Below are positions 24,484-31,730 of a DNA stretch of 33,793 nucleotides, in pieces. Every line of letters starts with the position of its first letter. The first letter of the stretch is position 1. The position numbers and the translations under genes were made by a program. Source of the stretch: Fastidiosipila sp. (GTDB lineage Bacteria; Bacillota; Clostridia; Saccharofermentanales; DTU023); contig DUQI01000088.1 of NCBI GenBank assembly GCA_012837885.1, positions 1 through 33,793 of the forward strand, read 5' to 3'. The notes under the pieces were generated by a model. It saw nothing but the letters and a program-made list of their open reading frames with translations. It ran no database searches and was not told the origin of the DNA.

Positions 24484-24767
24484 GCCCTGTCTCTGATCCG
24501 CATGATCTTGCCGGTACATTCGTGAAGCATCTCCGGATGATACCCGAGGGTATAGATGATGCGGTGAGTTTTGGATATATTCCGGAAAGCCTGACTGTTT
24601 TCCACACAGGAGACGTAAGCCGGCGAATAGCCGGTCAGGCGTGCCACGTAAGTCTGTGTGCAACCGAGTCTTTTTCGGAGAAAACGGATGAAGTAACTGA
24701 AGAAGGCTTCCGACTGTTCCAGACTCGGCACGTTGATAGGTTGATGTCTAGTTTTTCTCGATTTCAA
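24480..24767 (-). CDS. Small XRE-type HTH protein (95 aa)
   Basis: The ORF track runs to 24947, but the upstream part is an unlikely protein overlapping the divergent hflX. TTG 24767 lies 7 nt after AGGGGG (24775-24780) and starts MKSRKTRHQPINVPS. The core FLRKRLGCTQTYVARLTGYS followed by AYVSCVENS is a lambda-repressor-like helix-turn-helix of the XRE family. There is no second domain, so it may act as a simple dimeric repressor. Divergent to hflX, with repeated GACAA boxes in between that it may bind. The stop shares TTAA with the neighbouring gene. Confidence 0.7.
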   Translation of the reverse strand: MKSRKTRHQPINVPSLEQSEAFFSYFIRFLRKRLGCTQTYVARLTGYSPAYVSCVENSQAFRNISKTHRIIYTLGYHPEMLHECTGKIMRIRDRA

Positions 24768-24817
24768 CCGATCACCCCCTACGAGCCTGCTCTGACAACG
24801 AGCAGCGAGATGCATCA

Positions 24818-24846
24818 ATTTTACTAAAACTTCGCTTGGTCGACAA
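24818..24846 (-). promoter_or_regulatory. Promoter of the XRE regulator
   Basis: Minus strand TTGTCG (24841-24846), 17-bp spacer, TAAAAT (24818-24823). The -35 coincides with one of the GACAA/TTGTC boxes, which suits autoregulation. Confidence 0.55.
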
Positions 24847-24902
24847 AAGAGAGTTGACAACGAGTCGGCCAACCGTCGACAAAAACGGACAAGAATAGAC
24901 AA
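24842..24902. repeat. GACAA box cluster between XRE gene and hflX
   Basis: GACAA occurs at 24842, 24856, 24878, 24888 and 24898, the last three exactly 10 bp apart. Several sit in GTCGACAAAA or AGACAAAA contexts. Helix-phased short repeats in a divergent promoter region look like regulator-binding sites. Confidence 0.45.
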
Positions 24903-24919
24903 AAGGATGGTTTTTTGCC

Positions 24920-26221
24920 ATAGCAGAATTATTTGACAACGTAGCACAGGAAAAAGAAAAAGCGCTGCTCATCGGGCTCGATACGGGTGAAGCGACGGGA
25001 CTTGCCGAGCGGTCGCTTATAGAACTGAAAGAACTCGTGGAAAACTGTGGGGCCGAGGTGGTCGGGCAGCTTACTCAGGTTCGAGCCAAACCGGATACGA
25101 CGACCTGGATCGGCAGCGGGAAACTGGAAGAAGCGATCGAACTCGCTTCGGAGTTGGGCGCGACGCTTCTCGTATTAGATGATGAGTTATCGCCGAGACA
25201 GTTAAGAAACATTTCAGCCGCCACCGATTTGAAAGTGCTCGATCGTACGGCGATTATCCTCGATATATTTGCGCAGAGAGCCGTATCGGAAGCCGGTAAG
25301 ATTCAGGTGGAACTGGCCCAACTCCGGTATCGGTTGACGCAACTCACGGGACATGGCGTGGCCCTGTCGCGGCTTGGCGGCGGTATTGGTACGAGAGGGC
25401 CTGGTGAGACAAAACTCGAGTCGGATCGACGCCATATCATGCGGCGCATTTCAACGTTGAATCGGCGCTTGAAAGATCTGGCCGGTCGGCGTGCCGTTTT
25501 CCGTGATAACCGAAAGAAACAGAACGTTCAGGTGGTGGCGGTCGTCGGTTACACAAACGCCGGTAAATCGACCTTGATCAATGCGCTCGCCGGAAGTGAC
25601 ATCGCGGCGGCAGACCAACTGTTTATGACACTCGATCCGACGGTAAGGAAACTGGAAGGGGACGGATTGGATATCGTCCTGGTCGATACGGTCGGTTTCA
25701 TCCGTAATATGCCGCGTCATCTGGCCGAAGCGTTCAGTGCGACCTTGGAAGAAGTTACGGCGGCTGATTATCTGGTGATCGTCATCGACGCCTCCGATCC
25801 CGACGCATCCGACCAGCTGGACGTCGTCTTCGAACAACTGGAAAGGCTCGAAGCGACGGCGAAACCGACCTTACTGGCGATAAACAAGGTCGACTTAGCG
25901 ACAGCCGACCAAGTTAATAACGTAAGGGTGTCAGGATGTAAGCGTGTCGATGATTGTCTTGAAATCTCCGCGACCCGTAATCTAGGACTTGACACACTGC
26001 GTGCTTTCTTGCTTGACTGGCCGAAAACGACCCGCGTGCCGGTGTCGTTAACACTCGACTACACGGACGCCGGATTGGTCAATCATCTCCAGACCTACGG
26101 CGATGTGGAATCCGTCGAATATGAAGCATCCGGTGTAAAGCTTCGCGGCACCATCGACCCGCGTCATCTGGCGCCGTTCTTACCTCACTTAAAAAAGGAA
26201 AATGAAGACCATGAACGTTAA
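24920..26221 (+). CDS. hflX: GTPase HflX
   Basis: Ribosome-associated GTPase that splits stalled 70S ribosomes under stress. The ORF track begins at GTG 25037, but the conserved N-terminus starts upstream in the same frame: AELFDNVAQEKEKALLIGLD. The only in-frame candidate before it, after a TAG at 24896, is ATA at 24920, giving 433 aa, normal for HflX. Seen: WIGSGKLEE, GGIGTRGPGETKLE with the HflX-specific linker, G1 GYTNAGKS (about 209-216), G3 DTVGF, G4 NKVD and G5 SAT. A one-base excess in the T6 run at 24911-24916 would alternatively join ATG 24907 to the frame. It overlaps the acyl-CoA synthetase start by 20 bp. Confidence 0.92.
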   Translation: MAELFDNVAQEKEKALLIGLDTGEATGLAERSLIELKELVENCGAEVVGQLTQVRAKPDTTTWIGSGKLEEAIELASELGATLLVLDDELSPRQLRNISAATDLKVLDRTAIILDIFAQRAVSEAGKIQVELAQLRYRLTQLTGHGVALSRLGGGIGTRGPGETKLESDRRHIMRRISTLNRRLKDLAGRRAVFRDNRKKQNVQVVAVVGYTNAGKSTLINALAGSDIAAADQLFMTLDPTVRKLEGDGLDIVLVDTVGFIRNMPRHLAEAFSATLEEVTAADYLVIVIDASDPDASDQLDVVFEQLERLEATAKPTLLAINKVDLATADQVNNVRVSGCKRVDDCLEISATRNLGLDTLRAFLLDWPKTTRVPVSLTLDYTDAGLVNHLQTYGDVESVEYEASGVKLRGTIDPRHLAPFLPHLKKENEDHER

Positions 26222-28085
26222 AACGGGAAAAACCTATTATGAAGCAGAGAAGATCGAGAGTCTGATCGATCTGCTCGACCGCTCGCATCGACTCTATGCG
26301 GACGAGCCTTTCGTCATGTATCGGGAAGTTGCCAATGAAGACACGATTGTCAAAACATACGGCGACCTTCATACAGATGTAGATCGTCTGAAACAAGGAC
26401 TAGCCGCCAACGGCAAGCAAGGATCCCGTATCGCCGTCATCGGCGAAAACAGCTACACCTGGATGCTCGCTTATCTGGCGGCGATGAACGGCGATTCGCT
26501 GATCGTACCGCTCGACCGCTTGCTTCGCATGGATGAAGTAAAAGTATTACTACAGCGGGCGGAAGTCGACACCTTGTTTTATGACGCCGCGTTTCAGACG
26601 GAGTTGGAACGCGTGTTGCCGGAACTTCCTCACTTGACACTCGCCGTGCCGATGCTGGTAAAACGTGCGGCAAAAGCCGAGCGCGAGAGAGTCGGAGAGC
26701 TTTTGACTTCCGGTGAGACGCCGCATAACGTGTCTTTTATGTCCTTTGATGCACTGCTTACGGCTGGTGATAGGGTGATTGAGAATCAGGAACGCTTCTC
26801 TTTTGCTCCGCTCGATAAGGAAGCGTCACGCGCCCTGCTGTTTACGTCCGGCACGACGTCTACGTCAAAAGGCGTGTTACTCAGCCACAAAAATCTTGCC
26901 GCCGACGTGATGGCGCTTGCCGGTGTCATCAGGTTTGAGCAGGGCTTTCGCTCACTATCCGTACTGCCGTTGCATCATACGTTTGAAAACACGTGCGGCT
27001 TTTTGACGGTGATGTATTTCGGCGGCGTCGTCTGTATCGCCGACGGTCTCAGACACGTCCAAAAGAATCTGCTCGAGTACAAAGTCGACATGCTGATCGG
27101 TGTACCGGCACTCTTTGACAACTTCTATCAAAAGATTCAGCAAGTGCTCGTGAAAAAGAAGAAGACCAGGCTCGTCGGTATCATGCGGGTCGTGACGCGC
27201 GGTTTGAGAAAAATCGGTATCGATCTGCGGCGTAAAGTGTTCTCCGAGATCTTGGAATCACTCGGCGGAAACCTCGCCACAGGTATCTCCGGCGCGGCCG
27301 CTCTCGATCCGGAAGTGATTCGCTTTTTCGATGACATAGGTGTGCGCATCGTGCAGGGATACGGGCTGACTGAGACCTCCCCCGTCGCGGCCGGCTGTAA
27401 TGATTTCGTGTTCGTGGCCGGTTCCGTCGGTCATCCGCTGGCCGGTATCGAGCTCGCGATCGACAGCGAAAACCCGCATGAACCGGGTGAGATCCTGATT
27501 CGCGGACCGATCGTCATGAACGGTTATTACCGGGATGAAACAGCGACGAAGGAAGCGATCGACAAAGACGGATGGCTTCATACCGGTGACCTCGGTATGT
27601 TTGACAAGCGTGGTGTCTTGACGATCACGGGGCGTCTGAAATCACTGATCGTGCTCGAAAGCGGTAAGAAAATCTTCCCGGAAGAACTTGAGGCGCTCCT
27701 CAACCAGCATGAGTACGTGAAGGATTCACTCGTCTACGCTCAGGCCGACGAACGCGGCGATGTCGTCGTTTCAGCCAAGATTATTCTTGATAAGGATGCC
27801 GTCGGCGATGAAGAGCAAAGTAAAATCAGTGAATGGCTGGCAGGCTTCATTAAGGATGTAAACCGTTCTTTACCGCAGTTTAAGAACGTCAAATCGTACT
27901 TTTACAGTTTCCAGGATATGGTGCGCACGACGACGCTCAAGGTGAAACGCAATGTCGAGATCAGCGGGCTATCCGAACTAGTTGCCAACCATAAACTGAA
28001 CTGGCGCCAGTTGATCGGTAAGAATATCGATGAATTAAGTCAGAAAAAAGACGACGATCATTCGGACGCATCAGGCAGTCCCTGA
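26202..28085 (+). CDS. Long-chain acyl-CoA synthetase (AMP-forming)
   Basis: ANL-superfamily enzyme activating fatty acids to acyl-CoA through acyl-AMP. The 627 aa match long-chain ligases. Motifs: phosphate loop FTSGTTSTSKG (about 213-223), GYGLTETSP (about 386-394), TGDLG (about 461) and the hinge region ITGRLKSLIVLESGKKIFPEELE. Fatty-acid substrate class is inferred from length and overall pattern. ATG 26202 and ATG 26211 are both possible; AAAGGA just upstream fits either. The start overlaps hflX, and the end overlaps the convergent plsC by 28 bp. It may load exogenous fatty acids or recycle lipids, alongside plsC and the glycerol genes nearby. Confidence 0.9.
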   Translation: MKTMNVKTGKTYYEAEKIESLIDLLDRSHRLYADEPFVMYREVANEDTIVKTYGDLHTDVDRLKQGLAANGKQGSRIAVIGENSYTWMLAYLAAMNGDSLIVPLDRLLRMDEVKVLLQRAEVDTLFYDAAFQTELERVLPELPHLTLAVPMLVKRAAKAERERVGELLTSGETPHNVSFMSFDALLTAGDRVIENQERFSFAPLDKEASRALLFTSGTTSTSKGVLLSHKNLAADVMALAGVIRFEQGFRSLSVLPLHHTFENTCGFLTVMYFGGVVCIADGLRHVQKNLLEYKVDMLIGVPALFDNFYQKIQQVLVKKKKTRLVGIMRVVTRGLRKIGIDLRRKVFSEILESLGGNLATGISGAAALDPEVIRFFDDIGVRIVQGYGLTETSPVAAGCNDFVFVAGSVGHPLAGIELAIDSENPHEPGEILIRGPIVMNGYYRDETATKEAIDKDGWLHTGDLGMFDKRGVLTITGRLKSLIVLESGKKIFPEELEALLNQHEYVKDSLVYAQADERGDVVVSAKIILDKDAVGDEEQSKISEWLAGFIKDVNRSLPQFKNVKSYFYSFQDMVRTTTLKVKRNVEISGLSELVANHKLNWRQLIGKNIDELSQKKDDDHSDASGSP

Positions 28086-28789
28086 GACTCCTGAGCTTCC
28101 ATCCAGATCCTTAAGTTCGCCATCAGTTCGCCGACACTTTCGTATTCCCAGGGAAGAAGCGGCGGACCGAAGACTATCGTAATCTCGCGCCGCTTGCCGG
28201 TCACCGGATCGCGCGGTTTCGGTAGTTTCATATGACGTGAGAAAAGATCATAGCCGCCGTGTACGAAGACGGGGACGAGCGGCACATTCGATTTCTTTGA
28301 GATGAAGGCCGCACCGTTTTGGAAGTCTCCGAGTTTGCCGTTATGTGTTCTCGTGCCTTCGGGGTGTACCAGCAGAATATAGCCTTCATCGACTTTCCGT
28401 TTGGCCGTCAATAGGCCGCGGATCGCCGAACCGCCTTTTCGTTCAACCGGGATAGCCCGTCCGACACGCAGCATCAGGCGGCCGAAAGCGCCGTAGCGGT
28501 GGCGCAGATCGGCACCGGCGATCACGGAGAAATGACGCTGTTGTTCTTTTGGTAAACCGGAACAAATCCACATGCCGTCGACGAAGGTCTGATGGTTGGC
28601 AGCCAGCACGTAGGGGCGTTCTTTCGGCAGATACTTTTGGCCGCGATAGTGGATGGCCGAGAAAAAACGCGTGAAAAACATGCCGGCATGGTAGGAAAAC
28701 CAGCCGAGCGGGCCACGCCTCATCGGATAGCGGTCTTCGGGCGCTCTTTTTGCTCGCTTCGCTTTTCCCCGGGTTAACGTCGTTGTCAA
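28058..28789 (-). CDS. plsC: 1-acyl-sn-glycerol-3-phosphate acyltransferase
   Basis: Membrane-associated acyltransferase making phosphatidic acid from lysophosphatidic acid. The catalytic NHQTFVD (NHx4D, residues 65-71) and acceptor-binding HPEGTR (142-147) are intact, with NVPLVPVFVHGG as the later block. 243 aa, typical. The N-terminal 25 residues are strongly basic. TTG start 8 nt after AAGGAG, whose sequence lies in the end of tadA, so the two genes are co-transcribed and 3 bp apart. It overlaps the acyl-CoA synthetase tail to tail. Acyl donor (ACP, phosphate or CoA) not deducible. Confidence 0.92.
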   Translation of the reverse strand: MTTTLTRGKAKRAKRAPEDRYPMRRGPLGWFSYHAGMFFTRFFSAIHYRGQKYLPKERPYVLAANHQTFVDGMWICSGLPKEQQRHFSVIAGADLRHRYGAFGRLMLRVGRAIPVERKGGSAIRGLLTAKRKVDEGYILLVHPEGTRTHNGKLGDFQNGAAFISKKSNVPLVPVFVHGGYDLFSRHMKLPKPRDPVTGKRREITIVFGPPLLPWEYESVGELMANLRIWMEAQESQGLPDASE

Positions 28790-28792
28790 CGC

Positions 28793-29260
28793 TTATTCTC
28801 CTTCTTGTCGCTTTCGCCTAAAAAAAACGCTGAGCAACCGGCCGCATTCGTCCGCCAGTACATCAGCCGTGATTTCCACTTTGTGGTTCGCCGGCAGTAA
28901 AAACAGATTGCTGACGCTCCCGGCCATGCCGCTTTTCGGATCTTTTGCACCGATGATGAGGCGGCGGATACGTGACTGTATCATGGCGCCGGCGCACATC
29001 ATGCACGGCTCAAGCGTCACATATAAATCACAATCTTGCAAACGCCAGGATCCGATTTTCTGAGAAGCCTGACGAATCGCGATTAATTCGGCGTGTCCGG
29101 TGACATCATCGGTCTTTTCTTTCAGATTGTGCGCACGGGCGATCACCTCGCCGTCTCGCACGATGACGGCGCCGACCGGTACTTCATCGAGTGCGGCCGC
29201 TTCTTTCGCCTGTTCCAGTGCGATTCGCATCAGTGTTTCGTCAACTTGTATTTGATCCAT
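28793..29260 (-). CDS. tadA: tRNA-specific adenosine deaminase
   Basis: Deaminates A34 to inosine in tRNA-Arg(ACG). Zinc site HAE (His56, catalytic Glu58) and PCMMC (Cys86, Cys89) are complete, with the tRNA-binding VPVGAV and GAKDPKSG segments. 155 aa, normal. ATG 29260 has no ribosome binding site, and the best promoter places the transcript start at or next to the ATG, so the mRNA is probably leaderless. plsC follows 3 bp downstream. Confidence 0.95.
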   Translation of the reverse strand: MDQIQVDETLMRIALEQAKEAAALDEVPVGAVIVRDGEVIARAHNLKEKTDDVTGHAELIAIRQASQKIGSWRLQDCDLYVTLEPCMMCAGAMIQSRIRRLIIGAKDPKSGMAGSVSNLFLLPANHKVEITADVLADECGRLLSVFFRRKRQEGE

Positions 29261-29274
29261 GCTGCGAATATAAT
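29246..29274 (+). promoter_or_regulatory. Promoter of the zinc-ribbon membrane protein gene
   Basis: TTGTAT (29246-29251), 17-bp spacer, perfect TATAAT (29269-29274). The -35 lies inside the start of tadA, and the -10 overlaps the tadA -10 on the other strand. Confidence 0.65.
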
Positions 29275-29295
29275 AGCATGGATTATTTTCGACAA
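29267..29295 (-). promoter_or_regulatory. Promoter of tadA, leaderless layout
   Basis: Minus strand TTGTCG (29290-29295), 17-bp spacer, TATATT (29267-29272). Transcription would start about 7 nt on, near 29260, the A of the tadA ATG. Confidence 0.55.
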
Positions 29296-29307
29296 GGGGA
29301 CTATTAA

Positions 29308-30006
29308 ATGGCCTTGAAAGAAGGACTTTGCGTAAATTGCGGTTCGCTCCTGATGCTTGAATCGCGTAATGAAAAGGGACACTGCCTGTTTTGCGACGCT
29401 GTATTTGATAATAAGGAGGCGTTTCGGGCGAAGGCGGAGCCTGATCAGTTTACGTTCCCCAATGAACCTCAACCGCCTTATGAAGGACCAAACCTCGATC
29501 CGAGACCGACGGCGGTCGCGGCTCCGGCTCCTGTTCAGCCGGCAGTAAAATCGAAAAAGACGACCCCGGCCTTCGTGCCGACCGTGACACATGTACCGGA
29601 TGCGAAGATTCCGCGGCGTGCCAAGATCTGGGCGATCACGATCTTAGTTGTTGCCCTCGGCGTATTTGCGGCGATTACCTTACCGCTTACGATCAACCGC
29701 GATAAGCAAAGAGCGGAGATTACCGATCAGTTCGGCAAACGACTGGAGCAGACGATCGACCTCGATAAGAATCTGTCGATCATCAATATGGGAAATAACC
29801 ATGTATTGTTGACGCTCGAGAATGCCGTGACGAAAGAAGAAGCCGTCGACATCTATGAGACGTATTGTGATGTGCGCGCCTCCGTGATGGAAAAGGAAAC
29901 GGGGGCTGCCGCCAGAGAAGGTGTGTCGATGCGTTTGACGACACCTGAAGGCGGCTACCTGATGGAAGTCGAGCGTGGCGTCGAAATGTACGAGGCTTAC
30001 GACTGA
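29308..30006 (+). CDS. Zinc-ribbon single-pass membrane protein (232 aa)
   Basis: N-terminal zinc ribbon Cys8-x2-Cys11 and Cys26-x2-Cys29 (CVNC, CLFC), a proline- and alanine-rich linker (about 45-100), a basic stop, one membrane segment (about 107-128) and a C-terminal domain of about 100 residues that should be outside (FGKRLEQTIDLDKNLSIINM). This order, cytosolic zinc ribbon then helix then outside domain, is common among uncharacterised Bacillota proteins. No catalytic motif is seen. ATG preceded by AAGGGG. Followed by a strong terminator, so monocistronic. Role unknown. Confidence 0.8.
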   Translation: MALKEGLCVNCGSLLMLESRNEKGHCLFCDAVFDNKEAFRAKAEPDQFTFPNEPQPPYEGPNLDPRPTAVAAPAPVQPAVKSKKTTPAFVPTVTHVPDAKIPRRAKIWAITILVVALGVFAAITLPLTINRDKQRAEITDQFGKRLEQTIDLDKNLSIINMGNNHVLLTLENAVTKEEAVDIYETYCDVRASVMEKETGAAAREGVSMRLTTPEGGYLMEVERGVEMYEAYD

Positions 30007-30047
30007 GCGAAGCGAAAAGTATCGACAATTGACTGAAAGTATCTGAA

Positions 30048-30080
30048 AACGGAGGCTAAACGGCCTCCGTTCAATATTTA
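30048..30080 (+). terminator. Terminator after the zinc-ribbon gene
   Basis: Perfect 9-bp stem AACGGAGGC / GCCTCCGTT (30048-30056, 30063-30071) with a 6-nt loop, followed by CAATATTTATT. Confidence 0.8.
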
Positions 30081-30182
30081 TTCATATTTGGTTAGCGAAC
30101 AGGTCATGAATAAACGCTATGATACAGGCAGAAGGCAAGGACAGTGACCTCCTTTTTTCATACTTTTCTCCTCCAATCACGG

Positions 30183-30220
30183 AAACAGATCTGAGAGTGG
30201 TGCCTCAGATCTGTTTTACT
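30183..30220 (+). terminator. Second terminator-like hairpin before the MATE gene
   Basis: 13-bp perfect stem AAACAGATCTGAG / CTCAGATCTGTTT (30183-30195, 30204-30216), 8-nt loop, followed by TACT after a T4 run. The A run on the other side makes it partly bidirectional. The roughly 100 bp between this and the previous terminator hold no ORF of note. Confidence 0.75.
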
Positions 30221-30260
30221 GTGCGTAAAAATCGAGCGTCATTTCTCATTGTTCTTTTAA

Positions 30261-31730
30261 ATGAAGATCTTTACAATGGTAGCCATGACTAAAAACAATC
30301 AGATGCGTCTTGATATGACGAGCGGCAGTCCGTACGCGTTACTGTTGCGTTTCGCTTTGCCGTTGCTTGCCGGCAATCTCCTGCAGCAACTTTACAACGT
30401 AGTCGACAGTATCATCGTCGGACAATATGTCGGTGAAGAGGCACTAGCTGCCGTCGGCACGTCGTTTCCGGTCATGTTTTTGTTTGTCTCACTGTTCGCC
30501 GGTATCTCGATGGGCGCGGCCATCGTCATCGCCCAGTATTTCGGTGCCAAGAACTACGAGCGATTACAGCATACGGTCGATACGATCTACCGCGCGTTCA
30601 TCGTCTCGTCCGTCGTCCTAAGTGCCGCCGGATACTTTATCGCCGAGCCGATGCTGCGCCTGATCAATGTGCCGGATGCTGCACTCGTACATGCCGTGCC
30701 TTATCTGCAGATTATCTTCCTCGGCATGATCTTTGTCTTCGGATACAACGTCAATGCCGGTATCCTGCAGGGCATGGGCGATTCCAAGAGCCTCCTGATG
30801 TATCTGTCGGTCGCAGTCGTCTCCAATATCGTGCTCGATCTGTTGTTCGTCGCCGTACTGAAAATGGGTACGGCCGGCGCCGCGCTCGCGACGGTAATTG
30901 CCCAGATGGTCGCTTTCGCGATCGGCGTGTGGCATATCAATAAAAAGCATGCGCTGGTTCAGATCCGCATCAAGGGCGGCGTCATGGACTGGAAGATTCT
31001 AAGAGATGCGATCAGACTCGGCATACCGGCCGGTCTCGGCAATATGTCATATTCGCTCGGCACGATGCTCTTGCAAAATCTGGTCAACAGTTACGGTACG
31101 GCGTTCATGGCCGGCTTTGCGGCGGCCAGTAAAATCGACGCGTTCGCTTTCTTGCCGATGCTGACCCTCGGTGTGGCGATTACGACCTATGTCGGTCAGA
31201 ACGTCGGTGCCGCTAAAATCGACCGGGTCACGGACGGCGTGAAAGCGGCGCTCGTTATATCGGCCGTGACCACCTTGATCATGGTGCCGCTCAGCCTGAT
31301 CTTCGGCCCTTCCTTGATCGGTCTGTTTAACAGTAACCCGGATGTCATCGCCGCCGGTATGGCGTACCTGACGCGCATGCTGCCTTACATCTATCTGCTC
31401 GCGATCATGATGATCCTGTCCTCGACGCTGCGGGGCGCCGGTCAGGCCGTCATTCCGCTTTTCTTTCAGATGCTCTCGCTCTGGGTGGCCAGAGTGCCTC
31501 TCTCTTACCTCTTCGCTCACTACTTCGGGCGCGATGATATGTTTTATTCATTCCCGATCGGCTGGGTGTTGGGCTTGTCATTCGCCATCCCGTATTTCTT
31601 GAGAGGACGCTGGAAGCGACGGATTGTTACCGCCAGCGGCATCGGGGGTGGCAGCCTCGCCGTGTCGGACGAAGCTGATGGCGAGGAGCGCGAAGAAGAA
31701 AGCGGCGCAGGCATAGACCATCAGGTTTGA
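30261..31730 (+). CDS. MATE-family multidrug/toxin exporter
   Basis: 12-helix antiporter coupled to Na+ or H+. The two MatE repeats are visible: FALPLLAGNLLQQLYNVVDS near the N-terminus and GIPAGLGNMSYSLGTMLLQN at about 255-275. The start is uncertain: ATG 30261, 30276 and 30285 are in frame and none has a strong ribosome site; 30285 (MTKNN) suits the family best. The conserved protein ends near RGRWKRR (about 31622). The last 36 residues (TASGIGGGSLAVSDEADGEE and beyond) are low-complexity and read antisense through the end of the neighbouring MFS gene. Substrate unknown. Confidence 0.92.
   Translation: MKIFTMVAMTKNNQMRLDMTSGSPYALLLRFALPLLAGNLLQQLYNVVDSIIVGQYVGEEALAAVGTSFPVMFLFVSLFAGISMGAAIVIAQYFGAKNYERLQHTVDTIYRAFIVSSVVLSAAGYFIAEPMLRLINVPDAALVHAVPYLQIIFLGMIFVFGYNVNAGILQGMGDSKSLLMYLSVAVVSNIVLDLLFVAVLKMGTAGAALATVIAQMVAFAIGVWHINKKHALVQIRIKGGVMDWKILRDAIRLGIPAGLGNMSYSLGTMLLQNLVNSYGTAFMAGFAAASKIDAFAFLPMLTLGVAITTYVGQNVGAAKIDRVTDGVKAALVISAVTTLIMVPLSLIFGPSLIGLFNSNPDVIAAGMAYLTRMLPYIYLLAIMMILSSTLRGAGQAVIPLFFQMLSLWVARVPLSYLFAHYFGRDDMFYSFPIGWVLGLSFAIPYFLRGRWKRRIVTASGIGGGSLAVSDEADGEEREEESGAGIDHQV

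Noticed and set aside
24768-24947. N-terminal 60 residues of the 155-aa minus-strand ORF
   Set aside because: It overlaps the hflX start and promoter region, is cysteine- and leucine-rich without pattern, and TTG 24767 has a well-placed AGGGGG.
30081-30182. Known riboswitch upstream of the MATE gene
   Set aside because: I could not match any known aptamer core; only simple hairpins are visible.
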